From Diphasiastrum complanatum (lineage: Eukaryota; Streptophyta; Lycopodiopsida; Lycopodiales; Lycopodiaceae): DNA of 64,000 bases. Location: contig CM055098.1 of NCBI GenBank assembly GCA_029204225.1, positions 8,900,746 to 8,964,745 on the forward strand. The letters are read 5' to 3'. Both the position numbers and the translations under genes were made by a program. Shown one piece after another: positions 23,311 through 35,994 of the stretch (the stretch's first letter is position 1; each line of letters begins with the position of its first letter). Under the pieces are notes generated by a model that was not told the origin of the DNA, made no database searches, and was given only the letters and a program-made list of their open reading frames with translations.

Positions 23311-24091
23311 TGTGAACTTGAAGTGAAGGTCTACTAATTCTAAAGTCCTACTTTAGAAGTTGTGACTTAAACAAATCAACAAAACACTATTGAATAGAAC
23401 TTGAAAAAGAACTTCAAAACTAAGTGAAAAATTTAACATTCAATCACAAAATCATTCATTCAAGAGACTTGTTGAGGGGTCAAGATGGGGACCCCCCCCC
23501 CTGAAGGATTTTCTTTCAAATTATGCAAGATCAATTGGCCCAAGGCCAATTACATATACAATGGTTTTGGGAAGATGGATTCTTAGATCTTTACATCAAC
23601 CAGAAGTTTACAAATTTTGGATCTTAAAGAATCTTATACCAAGAAAAGTGGTTTCTAATGACATGCAAAGCCTTACTGATCAAGAAATGAGCATGCATAG
23701 GCATTTGACATTAGGAGGCATGACATGCATGAATCCAATCTGACATGCAAGCTTCGATTCCAACATGCAAAGTCATTAGGCTAGGGATGATATGACATGC
23801 AAGCTCTAGTTTTGACATGCAAGCTTCAAATCATACATGCAAGTTCCCAAATCATACATGCAAGCTCTCAAATAAGACATGCAAATTCCAATCAGACATG
23901 CAACTCCCAGATCAAACATGCATGACCATTAAGCTATGGATGATGTGACATGCAAAGCCATCAAGTCATGGGTGGTGTGACATGCAAAGCCATCAATTTA
24001 TGGATGTGATGACATGCATGACCATCAAGTCATGGGTGGTGTGACATGCATGGCCATCAGTCTTATGGATGGTGTGAAAGTTTTAGAGAAA

Positions 24092-24169
<78 letters not shown>

Positions 24170-25174
24170 TAAGTGGTTCCAAAAATGATTCCAATCCAAG
24201 CTTGATAGATCCTTCTCAAGCCATAGCTCCAAGCTTTCTTCCAAGCACCTACACACATAGAAGCAAAAGCAAGAGGCAAAGCAAAAATGAATGGGAGATG
24301 AATAATGAGGGAGAGGGGCGAGCGAGTTAGTCCTTTTATAGGGAATGTGTAGCCTTTAGGGAGTGGCTGAGGTGTCCAAAATGACTGTGAGAGGTGTAAA
24401 GGATACTTTAGGATAAGTAAAGTGAGAGGGTGAGGTGCATGGGTGTGAGAGAGTGTTTATCCATTAGTCAGAGCAAAAGGGGAGGAGTAGGAGGGCACAT
24501 TTTCCTAGGCGTCCTATGCCTTTCAAGCCATGTGAAAAAGTAGGTAAGTTACATATTGATAAGGATGGAAGGTAGGTAGCTTAACATTTAATGTTAGCCA
24601 CTTTCAAGTTGAACATCTCTTTGTTTACATTATTGGGATTCACCCAAGTGTTTTTCATGACATGGAAAAGGCTTTGTAGATGTCCATCTTACCTTGCATA
24701 ATTTTCATCAATTCCTAGGCCCTTTTTTTCTAGGGGTTGCCCATCCCCAATCATAGTGGAGTGTGACACAAAGGGTGATCAGTCCTTTGGTTTCTTCTCC
24801 CAGTCTTTATAGACTCAAGTGAGCCTTCTTTATAGACTCAATTGAGCCTTCTTCAGGTACCGTCTTTAAGCTTTAAAAAGTTTCTTTAGATTCATTCTTC
24901 AGGTACTCTTCTTAGTACCTGCACATACCCTTAAGAAAAGGTTAGGAGTCATACCATAAAATGGTTCATCATTAGATTCTTTTTCTAGAACCTGCATATT
25001 AAACTGTTAGCATTGCTCTAGAGTTTCATTTCTTGTCTTCAAGTAATGATACCTGCACTCATAATTCATCAGTTAGAGTAATAAGCTCTAGTATTCAAAA
25101 TACGTTTCATACAAAAATAATGGAAGATAGGATAGCCTTTATTTCTTGGTCAATTTGGTCTATACAATTTTTCA
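23311..25174 (-). repeat. Gypsy-B 5' LTR
   Basis: 1864 bp, TG at 23311 and CA at 25173-25174. Same internal order as the 3' LTR: ACATGCAAG repeats, (AG)n at 24095-24167, CTTCAGGTAC motifs. Substitutions from the partner LTR are scattered, so the insertion is not recent. Confidence 0.88.
24095..24167. repeat. (GA)n microsatellite, about 73 bp
   Basis: Positional equivalent of the 89-bp run at 18333-18421 in the other LTR. About 30 bp after the run in the 3' LTR is missing here. Confidence 0.97.
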
Positions 25175-25179
25175 CTTTG

Positions 25180-25975
25180 CGTGCCCGATTATACTAAGGA
25201 ATTCCATGTGCATACGGATGCTAGTAAGTATAACACAACCCGGAGAATATGGAAAGGATTTTCCAATCCATTTCTTGAGCCATCAGCTTGTTTCGGCTGT
25301 TATTCCACAATAGATCGAGAAGTACTAGCAATGGTCTATGTTGTTCAACAGTTTCGACATTATTTGCTAGGCCAATTTTTTGTTTTCTATACCGACCATC
25401 ATGCTCTTCTTTATCTATTGAATAAACCTTGCAAAACTGGACGAATTGCATGATGGTTGTTGATTCTTTTAGAATTCAACTTTTGAGTTATTATTCGAAA
25501 GGGATCAGAACATTTTATGGCTGATCATCTTTCATGATTACCTAACGCTGAAGCATCTGATGAGCCAATAAATGATGAGTTGTCAGATGTGTGTCTATTT
25601 TATATAGATGTGACTCCGTTATGAACAGATGATATCACTAGATATCTAGCCACTGGGGAGATCGATCCTCAGTTGACCAAACCGCAAAAAATCAAACTTA
25701 TTATGAAATCTTTACAATATCATCTTATTGCGGGACAACTATATAAGTTAGGTGTTGATGATATTTCATGTCATTGTGCCCATGAGTCTGAAGTCCAACA
25801 GATTATTCCCTTGCCACATGAGGGTATTGGGGGTGGACATTTCTCCTCTGATGCTACTGTTAGGGCAATTCTTGGCTGGATTTTGGCGGCCAACCCTTTT
25901 CAAAGACACTTACACTTATGTAAAAGTTTGTGATATTTGCCAGCGCGCAAAGTTATTGCCATATCTGTAATATGA
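25180..25975 (+). pseudogene. Ty3/gypsy RNase H and integrase start (Gypsy-A, 3' part)
   Basis: Resumes the frame broken at 17561. RNase H: PDYTKEFHVHTDASKY, REVLAMVYVVQQFRHYLLGQ, FYTDHHALLYLLNKPCKTGR, then a TGA, then HFMADHLS. Two more stops precede the integrase zinc-binding segment (ISCHCAHESEVQQIIPLPHE, GIGGGHFSSDATVRAILG, then VCDICQRAKLL). It is near-identical in organisation to the minus-strand copy at 14215-16051. The element is lost after about 25970; a TRIM lies 120 bp downstream. Confidence 0.85.
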
Positions 25976-26090
25976 GCAATCAGGATATCATAGATTGTCG
26001 ATACAACCTCAAAAACCAAGCCCCATCAACACAACAACAAGGTGTCTTACCCCAACCACCGCCTAGATTGGCGTTACTGCCTATTCCTCC

Positions 26091-27030
<940 letters not shown>

Positions 27031-27035
27031 CCTCT

Positions 27036-28292
27036 CAGAACCCAAGGCCTAGTAGTGAGAAATCCACAACCAACTACTTAGCAGTTGAACATGGTCAAAG
27101 TGACCAATGAAACCTACTATCCCGAGGCGGAAGCACCGGATTCAGTTCTAGTGCATTTCCATTAGAGATAATATGGGCCCAAAGAGGGCCCTATAAAAAA
27201 TGCCATGTAGGAGAGAGAGAAATAACAATAAAGTAATGAAAATATCATTTTCTAACTTCTTTACGCATCTGCCCACACTACTTTCCATGTAAATGAATGT
27301 ACCTTATTTTAGTCACATTAAACTTCACTGGTGCACTCTGCACACCTATCTCTCACCTGTGGTTGCTTTCTCTCTCAAAATTGTCACGAGTAGCCATGCC
27401 GCCAAACTGCACACTTCCGTCGTCAAAACTAGCTTTCTCCACACAATTTTGTTGTCATTCACTCCCATACCGCATTTACCACTTCCAAACACTCTGTTGC
27501 CTTGTCAAAATTAAGTAATAATGATTTAGAAGTGATAATGCCTCATTGTACCACCCTGTAGCAGGTATCACCAGCCAAAACTTGTCCCAAATTTGGCCAT
27601 ACGGTACTTAAACGGTGAATGTAGCCCATCACTAGGTCACCTGCACTCCGCTCACTAGAATGGTGATGAAAACTCCCCAAAATGTGTTTGTTTCTGTGTT
27701 GTGACTTCGCTCTGTCCGTTGCCTCTGAGCAACCAATTTAAGGGGTCATTTTGGCCCAAATATGGCCAAAATAGGTGCCTTCTAGCCAAAGATAGGCCCT
27801 TCCAAAGAATTAGCTTGCAAAATGAATTGGTTCTTCAAAAAGAAGATTTTTAATGAAGAAATGACCATTCTAAATGGCAAGTTTCTTTCAACATTTCAAG
27901 CTGAAATTTTTTAATGAAGTTGAAGCTTATTTTGTCCTTCAACTCCCTTCAAGCCCTCTTCAAACCAATCCATCGGTTAGCTTGTATCCTACGGCCCACA
28001 TAGCTTTTCACCGACGCAATCTCTATTGTCGATGTTTGGTCCTTTTAATGTGATGGTCATTCATGACTTCGTGTGTCGAAACCAACCCTTGTATTCGCTG
28101 GACACCTAAACACGCAATGGATCATTTATTGTGAGGACGCGCGAGAGGCTGCGCCTCCTCCTCGGCTTGTTTCACTCCTCCTCTCTTCCAAGCTTCCTTC
28201 AAAAAATAGCTATGGTCGATTTGCCTAAAATGCTCTAGTTCCCTCTGTGAAACCAACTTAGGTGAACAATTTTTGAACCCATACTTATCTTC
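27036..28292. other. No gene seen
   Basis: Unique-looking sequence with some GGCCCAAA/TTTGGCC motifs at 27590-27800 and a (GAGA) stretch near 27210. Short frames have no recognisable domain. Confidence 0.3.
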
Positions 28293-28830
28293 ATGGCATT
28301 TCTAACATCCAAGAGTATCTTGCATATGAAAGATTCAGAAATAATACTGTCATGGGGCATGGAAAACTACAAGTCAATAGACTCGCCTATGGACCCAGGA
28401 TTCAAAATGTCAAAGGATATGTGCCCCCGACAACTCATGCAGAGGCAAAAGAGATGTGCAAATACCCCTACTAGTCAATAGTCGGATCGATCATGTATGC
28501 CATGGTATGCACTCGACCTGATCTAGCATTTACAATCAACACATTGTCATATTTCATGTCAAATCCCGGCCTACCTCACTGGAAGGCTCTACTTAGAGCA
28601 CTAAGATACATTCAAGCCACTAAGCACTATGCTTTGTGTTATAATGGAAATACAAAGGTGCCTTGACATTACGTACTTATTCTGACTCTGATTGGGCTGG
28701 AAATGTGGACACAAGAAAATCCACATCTGGCTATCTTTGCTTTCTAGCAGGAGCTCAACCACAGTTAAAGTATAATATTCAAAATGCTGAAATATTCCCT
28801 CCCAATAGTTGGGAACACTCAAAAATTTGA
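28293..28830 (+). pseudogene. Ty1/copia RT end and RNase H fragment
   Basis: The last third of a copia pol: SIDSPMDPGFKMSKD (28370-28420), then in another frame VGSIMYAMVCTRPDLAFTIN, SYFMSNPGLPHWKALLRALR and YIQATKHYALCYNGN. RNase H traces continue to about 28750 with stops. Upstream RT and downstream LTR are not seen. Confidence 0.8.
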
Positions 28831-29749
28831 ATTAGGAGTGACATTTCAGAAACAAAGCCTACGCCATCTCTATCTCCAAGGTCGTTAGCGCCATCTCCAA
28901 CTTTGTTATTGTCATTGTGTTGTTTGCTACTATACTATTGTATTGATGACAAAGCTTTATCATCTTCATGTGGATCTGTCACCAAAATATGCTCCACTCA
29001 GGATAAGAAATTCAAAGCAACCTAAATTGTCAACTTCTGATATGATCCGATACAGGAGGAAAAGTTAAAGCATGTGGCTTGCAAGTTGAACTCTTGCTTT
29101 GGAGGGCTATGCATACATGAATGGACTCAAATTACCTCCATCATTGACTAATTAGCTGCAGGAATTGACACAATTTTTTCTTGTTGGAATTGGTCTTATC
29201 GATAATGATGTCTTGAGTGAGCTTCTTGTGCACATTGGTGTGAAACTAATTTAGGAGCTATGTCTTTCACATTGTCTATGAGTATTTGAATGCTCTTAAT
29301 ACCCCATACATTTGGTTAGCTTGGCATCTGAGCACTTGCATAAAACTTGTGGACTTATCTTTTGTCTTTACACGCTTGCATGAGATTCAAAACAAATGTT
29401 GCAAGTGTCTCATGACCATTACCTTATGCCATGGAAGGTTTGGATAGATCAACATTGATGACCTACTAACAATGAACAAAGAGAATATTTTCTAAATCTT
29501 GATTGATTGATGTTCACTTTCTTTAAATAAACAACATCATCCACTATTTCTTCAGCTTGAATCTTGAGTTGAGTGACCTTCTAGTACTTGTGCATTCAAC
29601 ACAGTACATTTATTTGTTAATAATGATGGAGATCTAGGATCTAGAATCAACTCGAATCTGAAATCTAGGATTGTCCATGGTTAGAAATAGATCTTAACTC
29701 TACCATCTAATGTGAATTTACCATTGATGCATGTGGTCTATTGTCACAC
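28831..29749. other. No gene seen
   Basis: AT-rich flank; no domain, LTR or repeat recognised. Confidence 0.3.
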
Positions 29750-30085
29750 GTGCACTCGCCCCCATCGCCGCACCCCCTTGCGTGTGTGTGCTCGCTCTCG
29801 GCACTGCACCACTTGTCGCACACGCTCTCACTCCCAACGTCGGTCCCCTTGGCATGTGCATGCTCCTAACGCCTCACCCCTGGCGTGCGCAAGCTTGCTC
29901 CTGGTGCCGCTCTGCCTAGCATGCGCACGCATGTTTGCTCCTGGCATCGCACCTCTTGGCGTGCGCACGCTCTCGGTGCCGCACCCCCTGGAGCGTGCAC
30001 GGCTCCGGCGGTGCCCCTCCTGGCAAGAGCGCGTGCGGTTGGCGCTGGACCCCTGGTGTGTGCTCACGCTACCCCGCCCGTCGGC
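29750..30085. repeat. GC-rich degenerate minisatellite
   Basis: About 340 bp of imperfect units of roughly 40-50 bp built on TGCGCACGCT(C)...GGTGCCGCACCCC...TGG. Every frame on both strands is open and biased to Cys/His/Arg/Pro or Ala, so the frames here are compositional artefacts. GC content is far above the flanks. Confidence 0.65.
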
Positions 30086-30179
30086 CAACTCATGCTATGA
30101 GCAAAAAAAATTCTGAGTAAACAAAGACATGCTTTACCAGATTGGAGGGTTGCGTTGTCGTGAGGCTAGTTCCCACATT

Positions 30180-30345
30180 CTAGTTCCAGGAATTCATTCA
30201 CTAGTCTCATGTCATATGAGGGTACTAAAAGATCAATCTATACAGCAAATGATGTTGAATGTAGGAGTGAAGGAATTGGCTGCGTTCCATTGAGTGTAGC
30301 ATTATCAAAATATTGTCTCTCAATGATATTCTTGTTAGAAATCAG
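30180..30345 (+). pseudogene. Ty1/copia protease-linker fragment
   Basis: In one frame: SYEGTKRSIYTANDVECRSE followed by GIGCVPLSVALSKYCL. It aligns with the same region of the copia relic at about 2120-2210 (VIYTANDCECAIKGIGTIPI). No flanking gag or integrase. Confidence 0.6.
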
Positions 30346-30379
30346 TTTTGATCTGATTCATTAGTGTAAGCTCTAAATG

Positions 30380-30793
30380 TGATAATGTAACTATTGAGAA
30401 GTTAATTGGATTTACTGTATTTGGTTGTGTTCGGGACGTGACCCGCTATGGATATATCGATCGGGCACTGATCCCATAGCTGGCTACTTGGGTAGCCGAG
30501 TAGCCACATATAGGAAAAATTAGTCTGTATAGTGTATTTATAGTACTTTCTATACTCGGGGGCATGTCTCAAGTTTTTTGGTCGAATTTGGCCATCTTAG
30601 TCTCGTTGGCAGGTGGTAGGCCAATTTTAGGACACCTGTCTTTTCATGCAGTTTGTGAATACACTATATGTACAGCTTTCTTTGTAATACAATTAACTCT
30701 TGTTGTGCCATTTTTGAGAGATTGTGAGGAGTGGCCATGGTGATTGATTGATGTGATCTGCATACTGCACTAGATCCTATTGAAATTTTAACT
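30380..30793 (+). repeat. Probable LTR (5') of a plus-strand copia-like element
   Basis: Non-coding sequence ending directly before a PBS. It includes TATA-like TGTATTTATAGTAC at about 30532-30545. The left end is not fixed. Confidence 0.45.
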
Positions 30794-30805
30794 TGGTATC
30801 AAAGC
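30794..30805 (+). promoter_or_regulatory. Primer-binding site
   Basis: TGGTATCAAAGC, one mismatch from the initiator-Met tRNA complement TGGTATCAGAGC. Confidence 0.7.
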
Positions 30806-30807
30806 AG

Positions 30808-31575
30808 CAGGGTGTTGTAGGTATGCACGCCATCATCAGCATGTTTCACCAGGAAAAACGGCATGAGAAACATCTTAGGAGAAAGGACACCATACGGGGT
30901 GCAGGTGGTCCAGATGGCAGGAATCAACAAAGTTTCTTCGATCAGAGCTTAGGAAAAATTTTGGAGAGACCTGCAGTTTCTACTGGTTTCAAGGAAATCA
31001 TCTATAGTGGCCTCATAATGCATTGTGTGGACAGTCGTTTGGCGGAACAGGGCTTGCAAAGGAATTGCAGAGAGCAATGACAGAGGGCCATGGCAATTTA
31101 CAAGAAGTAATTGGATGAAAAACGGAAGAAATTTGAAAAATTTCTGGATTCATGGAGTGTTGACGGTTTGGAACGAAAAATCAGCTTGTTTGAAGTCAAA
31201 GCCGCACCAAGATACTCTAATTATCATCATGTGAAGCCGAGTACAAGGCCCTTACAACAACCACCAAGGAAGTTTTGTGGATCAAGAGGCTACTCATGGA
31301 GCTAAGGTGCATCAAGGATGAAGATCTACCTATTGTCAAAAATGATCGGCACAAGCTCTTGCTAACAATCCAATATTTCATGCAAGAAGTGAGCACATCG
31401 AGATAGCACACCACTTTGTGAGGGAGAAAGTCTTTGGGAGAGAGATCACCTTGGAGCATATTGGATCATCATCATGTGTTGCAGATCTTCTCACAAAACC
31501 ATTGCTCAAGAATGCTTTTGTCAAGTTTAGATCTAATTTTGGCTTGATTTCAAAATCTATGTTAAAATAATTAGG
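30808..31575 (+). pseudogene. Internal copia-like remnant: leader and RNase H end
   Basis: The first part (30808-31220) has short broken frames with no clear domain (KKFEKFLDSWSVDGLERKI). From about 31230 the copia RNase H end is clear: AEYKALTTTTKEVLWIKRLL, MELRCIKDEDLPIV, then after a frameshift NPIFHARSEHIEIAHHFVRE, VADLLTKPLLKNAF and FGLI. Gag, protease, integrase and RT are gone, so PBS and RNase H are brought close together by an internal deletion. Confidence 0.7.
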
Positions 31576-31583
31576 TATCTTTT

Positions 31584-31592
31584 AAGGAGGAG
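31584..31592 (+). promoter_or_regulatory. Polypurine tract
   Basis: AAGGAGGAG directly before TGTGAAAAATG, which would be the start of the 3' LTR (31593 onward). It follows the RNase H stop by about 15 bp, the usual copia layout. Confidence 0.65.
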
Positions 31593-32685
31593 TGTGAAAA
31601 ATGTAAAAGTTATCTACCTAGGATCTTGACTTTTGGGGGTGCTAAGGTACATATACTTCCATGTACACTTGTAAATATGTTAGTGGTTAAATTTTAAACA
31701 AATTATGATCTAAATTTGCTCGAGCTAGTGTAGGTTGCTTACACTTGACATGATGGTAGAGAGAGCAAAGATTGCACCTCATGTTATTTTGCCATGTGGA
31801 CCAATAGGAGCAAGAGGTGTACCAAAATAGACCAATCATAGTAAGAGGTGATTTGAGAGTGGTCCAATCATTGAGCTTAGTTTCCACCTATCTTGGATCT
31901 CGAACCACTCTATGAGTGAGTGAGAGCTTGCATTGACACTTAGTTTTTTTATGACTTAGTTTTTTTTCATCAAGTGTCCTTATACCATGTGGATGATAGT
32001 TTTGGAGTGTGGATGCATGCTTGTGTGCTCTTGCCTTGACATTGTCTAGCTATATTGCTTGCATCACTGCAATAAACATAGGTCTTTTAAAACTTTATGA
32101 CATTTCCACACACCACATATTTTATTACTCATATTTGAAAGACAACAAGTGGTATATGTTTCATTCAATAACAATTCCAAATGGAATTTTTTGCAAACAA
32201 ATACAAAATAGTTTGAGCATTTATCCTCATACGAAGTGACAAAACATCTATGAAGCTTACAGAGAAGAACTTCCTCATTAGAAAATGAAGTACTTTGGCT
32301 TTCCATTTTATAACAAACACCATGGACTCCAAAAGATTCTTCAATACGGTAAATGAACTTATTAATACTCGTAGTTATAGATTTTGACTAGCATGCATCT
32401 ACTCAAAAAGGGAGGACAAACTTTTAGTGCCTTTAGAGCAGGACTCTTTCAAAAACGATAAAAGAAGGATTGTATCTGCCGTAACAATATGACCTAAAGA
32501 AAGATCACAAAACTTAGAAAAAAAGGAATCACCACAAGAACAAGGGCTATTAAGGATACACAACTTTTTCTTTTCCGAAAGATTCCGACCAATATCAACA
32601 TTATTTAAGGCTTTTTGTCCTATAATTTGAAGATTTTATAGCAACTAAAAACCAACTACAACTTGATTGATTGAAAATGCAAGCT
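31593..32685. other. Probable 3' LTR start, then sequence without gene
   Basis: Begins TGTGAAAAATG after a polypurine tract. The LTR end is not defined, and it does not visibly match 30380-30793. From about 32000 to the TIM9 3' end nothing is recognised. Confidence 0.35.
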
Positions 32686-32686
32686 A

Positions 32687-32692
32687 TTTATT
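32687..32692 (-). terminator. Candidate TIM9 polyadenylation signal
   Basis: Minus-strand AATAAA about 165 nt after the TIM9 stop codon. Plausible position; not tested. Confidence 0.4.
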
Positions 32693-32857
32693 CATAAAAG
32701 ACTAGAACAATTTCTCTGTTTGCTTCAAATATATTCTTGACTGAAATGCCGAGAAAGTAGAAAAATCCAGGACAAAATTGTGACAATCCCTCGTCTTCTT
32801 GCCAATACTATCATTAGCAAAAGAAGAGAGCAAATATATCAACTCTCAAAAAATGGA

Positions 32858-33044
32858 TTAATCTGGTGTTGGGCTTCCTTGATTCAACTCTGCAAATCTC
32901 ATGCTCACACGCATGGAGTGTTTTAGGAACTTCTCAGCACATCGTTGCACACAACTCTCTTCTTGTTTGTCCAGGGTCTTGCGGCGGAAATTTTCCACAC
33001 AGTGAGTGAAGCATTTTTCCACCAGCGAGTTATACATTCTCAAG
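32858..33044 (-). CDS. TIM9: TIM9, exon 2 (mitochondrial intermembrane-space chaperone)
   Basis: Small Tim proteins act as a Tim9-Tim10 hexamer that carries hydrophobic carrier precursors across the mitochondrial intermembrane space to the TIM22 complex (known for the family). This exon encodes residues 33-94 of a 94-residue protein, close to the usual plant length of about 93. It carries both halves of the twin CX3C motif: CFTHC (residues 44-48) and CVQRC (64-68), 15 residues apart. The conserved LRMYNSLVEKC, FLKHSMRV and MRFAELNQ stretches are present. The acceptor is TTTGCAG|C at 33045-33046. The C at 33044 completes a Ser codon begun by AG at the end of exon 1. The frame is intact and stops with TAA at 32858-32860. 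Codons upstream of 33044 in this frame are intronic. Confidence 0.93.
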
Positions 33045-33639
33045 CTGCAAACAGATTCCACAGTGATATTAGAGCCATCCTTTTTGCCTTCAATACACAG
33101 TTTTCCTTTCCAAGCAAAAAGAAAGCAGATATAATAACGTGCAACCATGCAATAATCGAGAAGGTAATTATGCTGGGATACTAAAAGCTTCCATGATTAT
33201 ATGATGAACAGCACTACAACTCTAAACCCTAAACAATAGCGTTCATTATGGATTGCCAGCAAGCAATAGCAAGCTGAGTACTGAATTGAACAGACTGTAA
33301 AATTTCAAATCATACTTTCATTCTTAAAAAGAAAAAAGGTTGTAGAATAACACATTTTTTGAATGGTAGCAGATAACAAGAGACTAAAGATAGCCAAATC
33401 TGATTTAAAATAGAAAATGTTAAGTCTCAAAATACAAGGGGGATTAGCAAGTTGTACTACCACACTGGAGTCTCCAGCACTACTATTCCCAAGAGTATTC
33501 CACGTTAACATCAGAGTTGCCTCTCCAAGGTATGAGCCTCTGGGCCTGCCTCTAAGGTCTGCGCATGAACGTGACTACATTGGGATCCTATGACAAGTGA
33601 TTTTGCTGCTATTGCTGCCTCCTCGCATGGCTGACTATG

Positions 33640-33800
33640 CAAGTTAGATTAGGCAGCAGGGGCTCAAATCACTGCAATGGAGCCATAAGGGTGTTAAAAG
33701 AAAATTTATGTGGAAATCGAATGCACGACCTATTGGACATAATGACGTGGAATGACTTGCCCATTCCATATATCGCTGTCCTAACATGGAGTAGCTACAC
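33640..33800. repeat. Dispersed repeat, divergent copy
   Basis: Contains GGGGCTCAAATCACTGCAAT and GGAGCCATAAGG. It is related to the first half of the repeats at 34930 and 36110. The reverse complement of its start (GATTTGAGCCCCTGCTGCC) resembles a tRNA-type B-box, which hints at a SINE. Confidence 0.35.
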
Positions 33801-34929
33801 ATGCCTAGCTAGGAGCAGAAGATGAGGCAGACGCACATGGATATGGTGAGGTCAAGTAGGTAAAGGGTACAATAGGCACTGAGGCACGGAGAGCAAATTT
33901 GCCAGAAGTGGTTCCTATTGACGTCAAGTCTCTAGTGGCTACTTACCCATCACTACGTGGTAGAGTGAGACACGGGTGGATCATGTATGCACTATCAGCA
34001 TGGATTTCTGGAGCGGAGACATGGTTAGGCAGGCCTAGACGTAGGTCTTGGTATGGCAGAGTGGTATGATCTTGTCGTCCTAAATTGCATATTGGCGATG
34101 TTGCCACTGTTTCAATGACTCACAATTATTTGATAAAAACCGAGTCATGATTCCAATTGAGATTAAAATTTGGAGGCTGAATCAGCCTATGACAATGAAA
34201 GACCTAAAAAGGCTACAACCCGTTCAGGTTTTATCTTGCAGTGGTGAGGAACAAGATGAGAAGACATTGGGATGGTAGATTGAAAATTTTAGCATGTGGG
34301 AGCCCAGAGCATTATGGTTCAAGGCCACTAATATATGCTATACACAGAATTGAGAGTCCAAATTCTTCTCTATAGTGACATAATACAGTATCTTCTTTTA
34401 TTTATGGTCATTTTATGTTGGCATTTTGATGTCATTTGACATGAGTCATCTGTGTCTTAAACCATTCAGAAAGATTGTTCATTATTTAGGTTTTAACTTT
34501 GAGTTCAATGTTTGATATGGTCCATGGTATGAATGTTTGTGAATTAGATAGTTGAAAATATCAAATGGCGTAACTTGTTAAGTTGTTTAGAATTCAGAAG
34601 AATCCCAATTAATTATAGAGTTAACGTTGTAACTTACAGTTTTTTAGGTGCTAATAGTATGTCAAGAATCATAACTCACGCCAACATAGTTTACATGACA
34701 AAATGCAGGGAAAGTTTTATGTTGGAACTGAGCACAAGACATACTCATAACAATCTATCTATGGCTTAAGTGAAATTAATGACAGAGGAGATTTTTTTTT
34801 TTTTTTGTTTTTCTGGGGTCATAAAGCCGCCCCGTAGTTACTATGTGCCACACAATTTGTCTGCATAATCGTTTATCCCATCTATACCTACAAGCTTGTC
34901 AAATGAAATGTGAAGTTCAAGTTATGAGA
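33801..34929. other. Intron sequence with no element recognised
   Basis: No domain or structured repeat seen apart from a poly-T run at about 34791-34806. Confidence 0.3.
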
Positions 34930-35190
34930 GCTGGAATTTTGTAGGCAACAAGAACTCAAATCATGCAATGGAAACCAGAAGGCGTTACGAGATTTTTCAT
35001 GGAGATTGAGTGCAAGAACTAAGGGACATGATGATAAATGTAATGACTCACACATTCCAATCACCTATTGGTTCTTGGACCAGTGGTAATAAGATCCAAT
35101 GGGTCTTGTGTTCAGATCCTGTATAGATGTACACATTTAAAGGTCACAAAACATCGTTGAGATGAAGGTGGTGGCTGCCTTTGAATTCAT
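34930..35190 (+). repeat. Dispersed repeat, copy 1 (SINE-like)
   Basis: About 260 bp from AATTTTGTAGGCAACAAGAA to GGTGGCTGCCTTTGAATTCA, about 90% identical by eye to 36110-36372. It includes TGGACCAGTGGTAAT and, about 30 bp later, GTGTTCAGATCCTG, spaced like pol III A and B boxes of a tRNA-derived SINE. No oligo-A tail or target duplication identified. Confidence 0.5.
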
Positions 35191-35400
35191 ACGCCCCAGA
35201 ATCGTGTTTCTGAGCAAAAACATTCCCAGAAACGGGATTCTGGGACCAGAATCGCCAGAGAAAAAAAAACACACATATTCATGATATTGCATTGCTTTGC
35301 AGGTTATACTAAACTGTGCCTTTCTTAGTTCTCCCTCAAAAAAACTCATATCTCTATCCGTAAAAGCTACCAAACAAGGACCCGTCAATGGTATTCGTAG
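35190..35400 (-). mobile_element. Palindromic-end MITE, copy 1
   Basis: The end carries CAGAATCGTGTTTCTG and CCCAGAAACGGGATTCTGGG, an internal palindrome. The following interior (poly-A, then ATATTCATGATATTGCATTG) matches the copy at 56745-56860. The outer end on the right is not defined. Confidence 0.5.
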
Positions 35401-35994
35401 TTTTCAGTAAAAGTTTCCAGCCTCCCATCCCACGACTTAAGGTATCCTTCGTAGAAATGACTGTGCCATTCATATCAACTTGAGCCACACCATGCATTCA
35501 CATATTTTTGAGGTTCCACATGCAGCTAAATAAGGGCCTAACTGAAAAAGCCAATAAACCCTTACTAGACATCCTAACCCTTCCTTATTTAACATAATCA
35601 ACGTTGTCAACATTTGATTGAGTCATGACAGCTTGTGATTGAATAGCCACATCAAGTGTTTGATGATGATCCTGCAACAAAGGTTGATGAGCAATCACAT
35701 TAACGGGCTTCTCCCTTATGGTCTTGTCATTAGGTCTAGCTTCTAATGAGCTAAATTTTGAACTTGATGTGCAGGTCAGTTGTGTTGTAGCTGAACCTGA
35801 GAATGGTAACTAGAAGGAATGAGAGCACTTTGGAAGCCAATTGGCATCATAGGCCTCGTTGGACCCAATAGTAGCTCTAAATGAACTGACAGAAAAGATA
35901 TCAAAAAGTAACACGACAAGCCACTTTGACTTTTAACCTTGACAAAATCCAACAGGCATTGTTGCACCCAAACTGGACCACATTGTACCCGAAA
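35401..35994. other. No element recognised
   Basis: Intron sequence between two repeat copies; possibly more of the MITE family interior. Confidence 0.25.

Larger units (their letters stand above)
17562..25174 (-). mobile_element. Gypsy-B: chromodomain Ty3/gypsy element with both LTRs
   Basis: A 7.6 kb insertion in minus orientation. LTRs are at 17562-19458 and 23311-25174, both starting TGTGAACTTGAAGTGAAGG and ending near CAATTTT(A/T)CA. A PBS TGGTATCAGAGCCA lies next to the right (5') LTR, and a 5-bp target duplication flanks the element. Coding order on the minus strand is gag, zinc knuckle, protease, RT, RNase H, integrase, chromodomain. It splits the Gypsy-A reading frame exactly between APILR and VPDYTKEF. 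Frameshifts, stops and an internal deletion make it defective. Confidence 0.9.

Noticed and set aside
29712-30120. Five overlapping GC-rich frames on both strands
   Set aside because: Open in all frames because of a GC-rich minisatellite; repeat units are not multiples of three with conserved residues.
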